A stretch of DNA of 19,211 nt from JAWXVE01 sp044425575 (GTDB lineage Bacteria > Bacillota > Clostridia > Lachnospirales > Lachnospiraceae), in NCBI GenBank assembly GCA_044425575.1, contig JAWXVE010000043.1:1-19211 (forward strand). The letters are read 5' to 3'. Below the pieces are notes generated by a model. That model was not told the origin of the DNA and searched no databases. It saw only the letters and a program-made list of their open reading frames with translations. Of the stretch, positions 7,391 to 15,004 are shown in pieces; position 1 is the first letter of the stretch, and every line of letters starts with the position of its first letter. The position numbers and the translations under genes were made by a program.

Positions 7391-8476
7391 ATGAAATCCA
7401 TACTGAATTACAAGAAAACCATTATTGGAAGTGTAGTAGTATTTTCAGCACTCATTGCAGTATTGTTGTTATCCATACCAGTGGAAGAGACAAGTGCAAC
7501 TAGTTCTTCTGATTTTGTAATGAGTGGAACTACCCTCATACGATACGATGGTTCTAGTACGGAAGTTACCATACCTTCCACAGTGAAGATAATTGGAGAG
7601 GAAGCTTTTGCAGATATTTCAGGCATTGAGAAGATTACCATATCAGAAGGGGTCACAGAGATTGCCTATGCAGCCTTTTCCAATATGGATGATTTAGAGG
7701 AAATCATATTACCAGATACCTTAACAACCATTGGGAGTGATGCTTTTAGGGATTGCGATTCACTCACAAGTGTTACCATGGGTATTGGTGTAAAGTTTAT
7801 TGAAGATTGTGCCTTTTCGGAATGCGATTCCTTGTCAACGATTTCCATTGATGAAGACAATCCTTATTATACCGTAGAAAGTGGTGTCTTATATAATTAC
7901 GACCAGACGAAGTTGGTAGCTATGCTTGCAGGACGAAGTGCTACTTCTTATACTATGCCTTCTACAGTAACGGAAATAGCACCATTTGCATGTTTTGGTA
8001 TTACCAAGTTAAAAAGTGTTAGTATTTCGGAGAATGTTACGGAGATTCCTGCCTATGCATTCGCTAATTGTACCAAGTTGAATTCCGTTTCCATTCCTTA
8101 TTCGGTTACTACCATAGGAATTAATGCATTTGCCAATTGCACCAGCTTGGTAGAGGTTGACATACCGCCAAGTGCTTATAATATCCATGATACTGCGTTT
8201 AGTGGTTCGGGATTAGAAGGTGGCGTATCAGCAGAAAGTGATACGGAAGAAGCAGAAGAGGAATCTGAAGAAGATTCAGAAGAAGATTCAGAAGAAGAGT
8301 CAGAAGAAGAGTTAGAAGAAGAGTCAGTGGATGAATCAGAAGAGGAGTCAGTGGAGAGTGATACAGAATCTTCTAGCACCACCCAATCTAGCAATACAGC
8401 AAGTGGGAATCAAGTAATGGGTGAAACAATTATTGTAAATAATGAAGCAGTTTTTCTTATGAATTATAATGATTAA
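7391..8476 (+). CDS. Small BspA-type LRR protein with acidic tail (361 aa)
   Basis: Predicted to be exported. A basic N-terminus is followed by a hydrophobic helix at about 10-30, then LRR_5 repeats at about 49-272 with clear A-F-x-x-C-x-x-L units, including the NPYYTVESGVLYN segment typical of BspA proteins. Residues about 282-326 are a Glu/Ser-rich repetitive acidic tract, and the last 35 residues are polar and end without an LPXTG/NPXTG motif or second membrane helix. So it is not a sortase substrate; it is either held by its N-terminal helix or released after signal peptidase cleavage. A strong AGGAGG lies 7 bases before the ATG, and the gene starts 19 bases after the giant LRR gene, indicating cotranscription. 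A role as partner of that protein is inferred from context. Confidence 0.88.
   Translation: MKSILNYKKTIIGSVVVFSALIAVLLLSIPVEETSATSSSDFVMSGTTLIRYDGSSTEVTIPSTVKIIGEEAFADISGIEKITISEGVTEIAYAAFSNMDDLEEIILPDTLTTIGSDAFRDCDSLTSVTMGIGVKFIEDCAFSECDSLSTISIDEDNPYYTVESGVLYNYDQTKLVAMLAGRSATSYTMPSTVTEIAPFACFGITKLKSVSISENVTEIPAYAFANCTKLNSVSIPYSVTTIGINAFANCTSLVEVDIPPSAYNIHDTAFSGSGLEGGVSAESDTEEAEEESEEDSEEDSEEESEEELEEESVDESEEESVESDTESSSTTQSSNTASGNQVMGETIIVNNEAVFLMNYND
8246..8357. repeat. Imperfect 12-bp Glu/Ser codon repeats
   Basis: Repeated units close to GAAGAAGATTCA and GAAGAAGAGTCA encode the acidic Glu-Glu-(Asp/Glu)-Ser tail of the small LRR protein. The first units are nearly identical and decay toward the 3' end, as expected of slippage-driven growth. 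Confidence 0.8.
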
Positions 8477-8517
8477 TTAACAATAACATCATAGTGTATG
8501 ATTCTATACAACAAATG

Positions 8518-8556
8518 AGGCTTTTAGCATAAGATGATAATAAATGCTAGGAGCCT
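8518..8556 (+). promoter_or_regulatory. Hairpin covering the protease ribosome binding site
   Basis: AGGCT (8518-8522) pairs with AGCCT (8552-8556), and after a 2x2 internal mismatch TAGCAT (8525-8530) pairs with ATGCTA (8544-8549), leaving a 13-base loop. The AGGAG Shine-Dalgarno of the protease (8549-8553) lies in the 3' arm, so folding would hide it. There is no T run, so a terminator for the upstream LRR gene is less likely. Whether it regulates translation is inference. Confidence 0.35.
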
Positions 8557-8559
8557 TTC

Positions 8560-9480
8560 GTGTATTATATTAGACAAGAACTTGGTATGGTAGATGCCCC
8601 TATGAATTCTCTTACGGGGGATGGTGTTACTATTGCGGTTATTGATACAGGTGTGTCTTTGCATCCAGATTTTGGAAATCGTGTTATAGCATTTCAAGAC
8701 TTTACAGCACAGGGACATACCCTTCATAGAGCTTATGATGATGGCTCCCATGGTACCCATGTATGTGGAGTGCTTGCTGGGAATGGTTCATGCTCTCGTG
8801 GAAAGTGGAGAGGCATGGCTGTTAAAGCTAATTTAGTAGTGGCTAAGGTATTAGATTGTCATGGAGATGGGGCGATTAAGAACTTATTACAAGCCATTGA
8901 ATGGATTGAATCTACAAGAGCATTGTATCATACCAAAATCGTAAATATATCCATGGGAATTGGAGAATTGGAAGATATGCAATTGCAATCCAAGGCCATT
9001 CGTGCCATTGAATCTTTGTGGGATATAGGCCTTGTCGTAGTAGTTGCTGCGGGAAATGGTGGACCAGCAGGAGGGAGTATGTCACCCCTTGGTTCTTCCC
9101 AGAAGATTATTACAGTTGGATGTTATGAAGGTGGAAGAGTTCCTTATAATAAGAAATCATGTGAATACTATAGTGGAAGAAGCTCCAATGAATCCCTCTA
9201 TACTAAGCCTGATCTTGTCACTATGGGAACCAATATTACATCTTGTAATAGTGAGTTTCGTAGAAGTAAGAAGTTGTATGAGAATGCCTACAGTAAGAAG
9301 TCTGGTACCTCTATGGCAACACCTATTGTAAGCGGAGGATGTGCTCTCTATCTAGAACGTTATCCTAAGGCTTCGAATGAACAATTAAAGAGAAAGTTAA
9401 TCTATACAGCCATTGACTGTGGAGAAGATTGGTATAAGCAAGGGTTTGGACGATTCAATCTGCAAGGATTCCTAGAATAA
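8560..9480 (+). CDS. Subtilisin-family (S8) serine protease, no signal peptide
   Basis: A serine endopeptidase with the full catalytic triad in subtilase order: Asp29 (AVIDTG), His64 (GSHGTHV) and Ser251 (GTSMATP), plus oxyanion Asn166 (AAGNGGP). At 306 aa it is essentially the catalytic domain alone: no signal peptide, propeptide or anchor. It therefore resembles intracellular or AprX-like subtilases more than secreted ones. The start is GTG, chosen because AGGAG lies 6 bases upstream and the N-terminus leads straight into the fold. It contains eight cysteines, many for this family. It lies 83 bases after the small LRR gene and may be a separate unit controlled by the hairpin over its ribosome binding site. 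Substrate unknown; processing of neighbouring surface proteins would need unseen export. Confidence 0.92.
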   Translation: MYYIRQELGMVDAPMNSLTGDGVTIAVIDTGVSLHPDFGNRVIAFQDFTAQGHTLHRAYDDGSHGTHVCGVLAGNGSCSRGKWRGMAVKANLVVAKVLDCHGDGAIKNLLQAIEWIESTRALYHTKIVNISMGIGELEDMQLQSKAIRAIESLWDIGLVVVVAAGNGGPAGGSMSPLGSSQKIITVGCYEGGRVPYNKKSCEYYSGRSSNESLYTKPDLVTMGTNITSCNSEFRRSKKLYENAYSKKSGTSMATPIVSGGCALYLERYPKASNEQLKRKLIYTAIDCGEDWYKQGFGRFNLQGFLE

Positions 9481-9518
9481 GAGCCAGTAGAAAGCACTAT
9501 TCTCTAGGTAGATAAGAC

Positions 9519-9552
9519 AAAAAAAGTATTACTGATAAAATCAGTAATACTT
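9519..9552 (-). terminator. Strong intrinsic terminator reading leftward
   Basis: A perfect 12-bp stem (9524-9535 with 9541-9552) with a 5-base loop is followed on the minus strand by a T7 run (A run at 9519-9525 on the plus strand). On the plus strand the hairpin is followed by CCAGGGG with no T run. It is therefore best built to stop minus-strand transcripts, although no minus-strand gene lies to its right. Confidence 0.65.
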
Positions 9553-9618
9553 CCAGGGGAGTTGTCCATATCTCTATGAACAAGTTTATTATAGTTGATT
9601 AAGTGTAAAAAAACAAGT
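9519..9618 (-). ncRNA. Candidate ~100-nt small RNA, antisense to flanking genes
   Basis: A minus-strand promoter candidate (9625-9654) would start RNA near 9618, ending at the strong leftward terminator at 9519-9552. The RNA would be about 100 nt with a 3' terminator hairpin, entirely in the gap between the protease and icd. No convincing ORF fits it: the only small frame (ATG at 9569, minus) reads through the terminator and has a poor ribosome binding site. No known RNA family recognised. Inference from promoter plus terminator only. Confidence 0.3.
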
Positions 9619-9624
9619 AGGTAC

Positions 9625-9654
9625 ACTATAAAATAATACACAAATATAAGACAA
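9625..9654 (-). promoter_or_regulatory. Candidate promoter for the minus-strand small RNA
   Basis: On the minus strand TTGTCT (9649-9654), an 18-base spacer and TATAGT (9625-9630, 5 of 6 to consensus). An inverted repeat AGTGTA/TACACT (9602-9607 and 9622-9627) overlaps the -10 side and could be an operator. Low to moderate support. Confidence 0.3.
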
Positions 9655-9699
9655 GATTTCTAAAAAAAGTGTGAACTTCCACTAATTACACATAAGAAA

Positions 9700-9729
9700 T
9701 TGACAATGTGCCCTTAAATCGTATATGAT
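9700..9729 (+). promoter_or_regulatory. Sigma-A promoter of icd
   Basis: A perfect TTGACA (9700-9705), an 18-base spacer and TATGAT (9724-9729). The expected start is near 9736, about 40 bases before the preferred icd start codon. It probably also serves the two downstream phosphodiesterase genes, since no other promoter or terminator is obvious between them. Confidence 0.7.
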
Positions 9730-9774
9730 AAGGTGAATATGAATAAATAAGAAGAGCATAGAATGGAGAATAAA

Positions 9775-10983
9775 ATGAGTAAGATTCAAATGACTACCCC
9801 TTTAGTTGAAATGGACGGAGATGAAATGACAAGAATTCTGTGGCAGATGATAAAGGATGAATTGTTATTACCCTACATAGAGTTACAGACAGAATATTAT
9901 GATCTAGGACTTGCTAAGCGAAACGAGACGGAGGACCAGATTACCGTTGATTCAGCCCTTGCAACCATGAAGTATGGCGTAGCAGTCAAGTGTGCTACCA
10001 TTACACCCAATGCCGCTAGAATGCCAGAATACAACTTATCCCATATGTGGAAGAGTCCTAATGGAACTATTCGTGCCATGCTAGATGGTACGGTGTTTCG
10101 TGCACCAATCCTTGTAAAAGGAATTGAGCCATGTGTGAAGAATTGGGAATTACCAATTACCTTAGCAAGACATGCTTATGGAGATGTGTACAAGAATGCA
10201 GAAATTATAGTAGAAGGTGCTGGTAAGGCAGAACTTGTATTTACGGCAGCAGACGGTACCAAGACCACCGAACTGATTCATGAATTTAAGGGACCTGGGA
10301 TTTTGCAAGGAGTCCATAATACAGAAGAATCTATTGAAAGCTTTGCAAGAGCGTGTTTTAACTTTGCCTTAGATAGTAAACAAGACTTGTGGTTTGCTAC
10401 GAAAGATACTATTTCTAAGAAATACGACCATACATTTAAAGATGTATTCCAAGAGATTTATGAGAAAGAATATGCTACGCAATTTGAACAGACAGGCATT
10501 GAATACTTCTACACCCTTATTGATGATGCAGTAGCACGAGTTATGAAGCATAAAGGTGGATTCATCTGGGCTTGTAAGAATTACGATGGAGATGTAATGA
10601 GCGATATGGTATCTTCAGCGTTTGGTTCTCTTGCGATGATGACCTCTGTATTAGTTTCCCCAAGTGGCGTATTTGAATACGAAGCAGCACATGGAACGGT
10701 GCAACGCCATTATTACAAGCATTTAGAGGGAGAAGAGACCTCTACGAATTCGGTTGCAACTATTTTTGCATGGACAGGTGCTCTTAAGAAGCGTGGGGAA
10801 CTAGACGGTATTACAGAGTTAGTTACGTTTGCAACCAAGTTAGAAGAAGCAACACTTAAGACCATTGAAGAAGGAAGCATGACGAAAGATCTTGCCTTAA
10901 TTACTTCTTGTGACAAGGTTACTGTGCTAAATAGTGAAGATTTTATTAAAGAAGTAAGAAGAACTTACGAGAACTTGCTATAG
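9775..10983 (+). CDS. icd: NADP-dependent isocitrate dehydrogenase
   Basis: Oxidatively decarboxylates isocitrate to 2-oxoglutarate with NADP, in the cytosol; in fermentative clostridia this mainly supplies glutamate. The sequence matches the homodimeric IDH family: start SKIQMTTPLVEMDGDEMTR, substrate-site SPNGTIRAMLDGTVFR, metal-binding DYDGDVMSDMV (near residue 270), GSLAMMTSVLVSPSG, and the AAHGTVQRHY ... STNSVATIFAW region that contacts the cofactor. The 402-aa length is normal. An in-frame ATG 12 bases upstream (9763) would add MENK. I prefer 9775 because GGAG lies 6 bases before it and family members begin at this point. A strong promoter precedes the gene and the phosphodiesterase gene follows after about 25 bases, so the two are probably cotranscribed. 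Confidence 0.95.
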   Translation: MSKIQMTTPLVEMDGDEMTRILWQMIKDELLLPYIELQTEYYDLGLAKRNETEDQITVDSALATMKYGVAVKCATITPNAARMPEYNLSHMWKSPNGTIRAMLDGTVFRAPILVKGIEPCVKNWELPITLARHAYGDVYKNAEIIVEGAGKAELVFTAADGTKTTELIHEFKGPGILQGVHNTEESIESFARACFNFALDSKQDLWFATKDTISKKYDHTFKDVFQEIYEKEYATQFEQTGIEYFYTLIDDAVARVMKHKGGFIWACKNYDGDVMSDMVSSAFGSLAMMTSVLVSPSGVFEYEAAHGTVQRHYYKHLEGEETSTNSVATIFAWTGALKKRGELDGITELVTFATKLEEATLKTIEEGSMTKDLALITSCDKVTVLNSEDFIKEVRRTYENLL

Positions 10984-11008
10984 AGTCTAGCGTAAAAGGT
11001 GGGTGTGG

Positions 11009-12988
11009 ATGGGTACTTATAATTTAGCGGCAGAATATGCAGCTCCTTTTATCATCTTAATAATTGTACTATCCTTTTTAACGGATTACGAAGAGAAGAA
11101 CTTGGTAAATCGGTTTATGAAGGTACTCTATTGGACGACATTAGTTGCATCTGTTGCCTTAACCGTATCCATCTACGCTGGGATTCCGCGTGATGGATAT
11201 GCCAATGTAACACTCATTTATATTACCAATACACTTTATTTACTTACCGTACCTCTACCAAGTTGTCTTTATTTACTATTATGTACCATGATTACAGATC
11301 GCAATGATTATCGAGTGGCATTGCGTAATCACTTCCCCTATTGTATTGCTCCTTATTGTGTCTATGCGTTAATAGTGGTGAGCAATGTTGGCAACGGACT
11401 TATTTCTAGTGCATCAGAAACAGAAGGGTATATGCGTGGACAGTGGTATCAATTACCATTTTTGCTCGTTGGAATTCACATTCTTATGATTGTAAGAATT
11501 ATATGGAAGAATCGAAAGTATATTCATGAAGAGGTGTTCGTTATTATTATGGTCAATATGATCTTAGCAGGCTCTCTAGCTGTGATTCAATTTGTCTATA
11601 GTTATGTTATTATGACCAGCGTTGGGAACATAGCAAGTATACTTGCTATGCATTTGTATATTCAAAGTGAACGGACTTATGTTAGTACATTAACGGGCTC
11701 TAAGAATCGTCTTGCCATGCAAGTACAAATGGAAGAGTATGCTGCTAAAGGAGTACTCTATAGTATATACGTAATTAGCTTGCGTGATTTCAAGCAGATT
11801 AATGTAAGTTATGGGCGCGAATTTGGGAATCAAGTATTGCAGAATGTTACCAACGAAATTATGCTATTCTTTTCGTATTCTGCAGTTTATCGTTATAGTG
11901 GAGATGAATTTGCCATTCTTTTAAAAGAAGATTGTCGTAATGATGGTACTGTACAGGCTTGTATCCATCATTTGCAGAAGCCTATAAGTGTGGGTGGTTA
12001 TGGACAGTCAATACAACTTAACTTTGTGTGTGCACAAGTAGATAATCAACATTTTGGCTCTACGAATCAGGAATTAATTGCAGCCATTGAGTACTCCCTT
12101 TCTCTTTTAAAAGAAACGCGTGGAGAACCCAAATATTTATATAAGAAAAATATTATGAAGGAGATGAAACAAAGACGAAATACAATTAATCTAATAAAAG
12201 AAGCCATTGACCAACGTAATATTTCCGTCTATTATCAGCCTATTTATTCTGTAAAACAAGGTCAATTTACTCAAGTAGAAGCACTTGTTCGATTACAAGA
12301 TGAGGATGGTACAATGATGCTTCCAGAACAATTTATAGGTTTGGCAGAAGATGCTGGTTTAATTGTGCCCATGACCTATTTGATTCTAGAGACTGTTTGT
12401 ATAGATATGAATAGTCTTCGTTTGGAATATGGTGATGAACTGACCATAGATAGCGTATCGGTCAATCTTCCGCCGCATATTTTTGCTAGTGCCAATCGCA
12501 ATGAGATTATGATGGATATTATAGAACAGTACAAAATCCCTATGGAATTTATTAAGATTGAGATTACAGAACGTGCTTTTATGGAAGAACAACAAGTAGC
12601 TATAGAACTAATGCATACCATGCAACAGATTGGATTTGTATTTGAATTAGATGATTTTGGTGTGGATTATTCGAATATGAGTGCTTTATTGAACCTTCCT
12701 ATGGATATTATTAAGATTGATGGTAATGTAATCCTTGCTGCCTTGAAAAATAATGAGAACCAAATCTTCTTCCAACATTTAGTGGAAGGAATTAGGGGGA
12801 CAGGTCGCACGATTATAGCAGAAGGTGTTGAAAATCAGGAACAGCTATTATTTGTATTAAAGAGTGGTTGTGAATATGTACAAGGGTTTGTTTTATCAAA
12901 ACCATTGCCTATTGATGATTTATTGCAATTTCTTCAACCTAATGAACAGAGTACATTGGTAGGCGGTATACTACTTTTGCAAGATTAG
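11009..12988 (+). CDS. 7-TM / degenerate GGDEF / EAL c-di-GMP phosphodiesterase (paralog 1)
   Basis: A membrane protein predicted to hydrolyse cyclic di-GMP to pGpG at the inner membrane face. About seven hydrophobic segments occupy residues 6-218, forming a sensor-like input region. A GGDEF-like domain follows (about 220-365), keeping LTGSKNR but with SGDEF (297-301) in place of GGDEF. The EAL domain (about 390-645) retains all hallmark residues: EALVR (E424), the Asn in SVNLP, EITE, DDFG (548-551), IKID, EGVE and QGF. It should therefore be an active phosphodiesterase, with the GGDEF part perhaps sensing GTP. I prefer ATG 11009 over GTG 11003 because GGTGG lies 6 bases upstream and the paralog's N-terminus aligns there. 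It is close to icd and 45 bases before its paralog. Confidence 0.9.
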   Translation: MGTYNLAAEYAAPFIILIIVLSFLTDYEEKNLVNRFMKVLYWTTLVASVALTVSIYAGIPRDGYANVTLIYITNTLYLLTVPLPSCLYLLLCTMITDRNDYRVALRNHFPYCIAPYCVYALIVVSNVGNGLISSASETEGYMRGQWYQLPFLLVGIHILMIVRIIWKNRKYIHEEVFVIIMVNMILAGSLAVIQFVYSYVIMTSVGNIASILAMHLYIQSERTYVSTLTGSKNRLAMQVQMEEYAAKGVLYSIYVISLRDFKQINVSYGREFGNQVLQNVTNEIMLFFSYSAVYRYSGDEFAILLKEDCRNDGTVQACIHHLQKPISVGGYGQSIQLNFVCAQVDNQHFGSTNQELIAAIEYSLSLLKETRGEPKYLYKKNIMKEMKQRRNTINLIKEAIDQRNISVYYQPIYSVKQGQFTQVEALVRLQDEDGTMMLPEQFIGLAEDAGLIVPMTYLILETVCIDMNSLRLEYGDELTIDSVSVNLPPHIFASANRNEIMMDIIEQYKIPMEFIKIEITERAFMEEQQVAIELMHTMQQIGFVFELDDFGVDYSNMSALLNLPMDIIKIDGNVILAALKNNENQIFFQHLVEGIRGTGRTIIAEGVENQEQLLFVLKSGCEYVQGFVLSKPLPIDDLLQFLQPNEQSTLVGGILLLQD

Positions 12989-13033
12989 AGAATCCATATT
13001 ACCGATTATTTCAACAAGAAAGGAGACGAGAAG

Positions 13034-15004
13034 ATGTTAGCATATAATTTTGCAGGTGAATTTGCTATGCTTATGATTCTTGCAGTTGCAGGATATAGCT
13101 TTGGAAGTAATTACAAACAAAATACATCCCTAAATAGAATTTTAAAGGGCAGTTATGTTGTGGCACTTCTTTCCATTTCTTCTTCCTTTTTTGCTGGGAT
13201 GTTAAATACAAGTTATGCAGTAGGGGATGGACTTTGGATTCTTTATCTTGCCAATGGTGTTTATTTTGCATTAGTACCTTCTTTCATTACAGGATATCTT
13301 GTATTTTGTATGATTATTTCAACGCATGGACTAAGCTTATATGAATCTCGCAGAAAATTAGTGCTATGTATCTTGCCACATGCCTGTTACATTTTGTTGC
13401 TTGTGGTTGGAATTTATAACCACAGTATTTTTTGGGTGACCAAAGAAGAAGGGTATGTGAGTGGACCTTGGTTTCAATTTCCTTATTATTTCGCCTGCAC
13501 TATAATTGGGGTTATTCTTGTGATTCTATTTCGTAAACGCCATAGCCTGAATTATAAAACTATTTATGTGCTTCTATTAAGCTTACTAGTAGCTTTAACC
13601 ACATTGATGTTACAATTCATCTATCCCAATATGATTGTTCCAGTATCTATGAATGTCATGAGTGTGTTGGCAGCCCATATGTTTTTGCAGAATCATCGAA
13701 AATCAGTAGATGGGAAAACAGACCTTAATAACTTTTTAGTTATGAAATACCATCTGGAACAAAGAATAAAGCGGGAGGAAGAGTTCTCGATTTATGTAGT
13801 AGGTATTCGTGATTTGAAGCTATATACAGAGCGTAATGGTTTGGCCTTTACCGATAATCTTATTCGAACGATTGCCCTTGGACTCTTGGAACGATTCCAA
13901 TATGGAGAAGTGTATCATTATCGGGAAGAAGAATTTGCCATAATTTTAGATCAACATGACAACAATCATCAGATTATTCAAAACTTTTTGGAACAGTATA
14001 AGAAGCCAATCTGCGTAGAGAAAGAGTACATCTTGTTACAAGTAGTATGTGCGCGTGTAGATAATAAAACTTTCGGCACCACAATGGATCAATTAATATC
14101 TGTTGCAGAACATTCTCTTAGTATTTTAAAACAACCATATTGTACCATGCAGTACCTTTATGATATGCAAGTTGTACATGATACTAGGGCTAAGGAAGAA
14201 AAGATTGAACAGATCACATACGCCATTAACCACCGTTTGTTCCAAATATGCTACCAACCTATGTATTCCGTGACAGATCATTGCTTTACACAGGCAGAGG
14301 CATTGGTGCGAATGAAAGGTATAGATGGTGCGATTATTTATCCATCTGACTTTATTGAATTGGCAGAAGAAACGGATTTGATTATTCCTATGACCTATAT
14401 CATATTAGATATTGTGTGTGAAGATTTTCGGAATCTCATTGATCAATTTGGCGAGAATTTGTTGCTAGAATCCATATCCGTTAATTTCCCATATAGCATA
14501 TTTTTAACGCAAGACATGGAAGAACGAGTGTATTCTATTTTAGAGAAGCATCACTTGACCACGCAGCATATTAAGATTGAGATTACAGAGCGAACTTTAA
14601 TTGCTGATAATCACTTAATGACAAGTACGATGTACCGTATGATAGAGCAAGGGTTTGTATTTGAATTAGACGATTTTGGTGTGGAATACTCCAATGTAAA
14701 TACCTTATTAGAGTTGCCCCTTACCATTATTAAAATTGACCGTGTAGTCTTGCTATCCGCTATGTTGAGTGATGATAATCGTGCATTCTTTCAACATTTA
14801 ACAGCAGGAATTAGAGCAATTGGCTGCACTATTATTGTAGAAGGTGTAGAAGAAGTGGAACAATTAGAATTTATTCTTCAAAGCAATTGTGCATACATTC
14901 AGGGGTATTATTTTTCTAAACCGCTTACGTATGAAACTCTTGTAACATTTATACAACCGAAGAATCAGAGAGAATTTCTATTACAAGTCATGGAAACTAA
15001 TTAG
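13034..15004 (+). CDS. 7-TM / vestigial GGDEF / EAL c-di-GMP phosphodiesterase (paralog 2)
   Basis: A 656-aa paralog of the preceding gene with the same layout: about seven membrane segments (8-218), a GGDEF-like domain (about 220-365) and an EAL domain (about 390-640). The N-termini align (YNFAGEFA with YNLAAEYA), as do segments such as SVNFP/SVNLP and ELDDFGV. Here the GGDEF site has decayed to REEEF (297-301) and the LTGxxNR motif is lost, so cyclase activity is not expected. The EAL residues remain complete: EALVR (E422), SVNFP, EITE, DDFG (546-549), IKID, EGVE and the Gln in IQGYYF. AAGGAG lies 8 bases before the ATG. It arose by tandem duplication. Its stop overlaps that of the convergent ABC-F gene by 8 bases. 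Confidence 0.9.
   Translation: MLAYNFAGEFAMLMILAVAGYSFGSNYKQNTSLNRILKGSYVVALLSISSSFFAGMLNTSYAVGDGLWILYLANGVYFALVPSFITGYLVFCMIISTHGLSLYESRRKLVLCILPHACYILLLVVGIYNHSIFWVTKEEGYVSGPWFQFPYYFACTIIGVILVILFRKRHSLNYKTIYVLLLSLLVALTTLMLQFIYPNMIVPVSMNVMSVLAAHMFLQNHRKSVDGKTDLNNFLVMKYHLEQRIKREEEFSIYVVGIRDLKLYTERNGLAFTDNLIRTIALGLLERFQYGEVYHYREEEFAIILDQHDNNHQIIQNFLEQYKKPICVEKEYILLQVVCARVDNKTFGTTMDQLISVAEHSLSILKQPYCTMQYLYDMQVVHDTRAKEEKIEQITYAINHRLFQICYQPMYSVTDHCFTQAEALVRMKGIDGAIIYPSDFIELAEETDLIIPMTYIILDIVCEDFRNLIDQFGENLLLESISVNFPYSIFLTQDMEERVYSILEKHHLTTQHIKIEITERTLIADNHLMTSTMYRMIEQGFVFELDDFGVEYSNVNTLLELPLTIIKIDRVVLLSAMLSDDNRAFFQHLTAGIRAIGCTIIVEGVEEVEQLEFILQSNCAYIQGYYFSKPLTYETLVTFIQPKNQREFLLQVMETN

Noticed and set aside
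8490..8498. CATAGTGTA before the protease as a sigma-E/K -10 box
   Set aside because: The 9-mer fits CATANNNTA, but no AC or KMATATT-like -35 occurs at the correct distance, so it is probably chance in AT-rich DNA.
8176..8760. Minus-strand ORFs opposite the acidic tail and the protease start
   Set aside because: They are Ser-rich or Met/Ile-rich shadows of the plus-strand codon repeats, lack ribosome binding sites and lie opposite clearly real genes.
9506..9569. Small minus-strand ORF (MDNSPGS...) in the protease-icd gap
   Set aside because: It runs through the terminator hairpin and T run, and has only a weak AGAG before the ATG.
11003..11008. GTG start for the first phosphodiesterase
   Set aside because: The GGTGG site abuts the GTG but is 6 bases from ATG 11009, and the paralog's N-terminus aligns with the ATG start.
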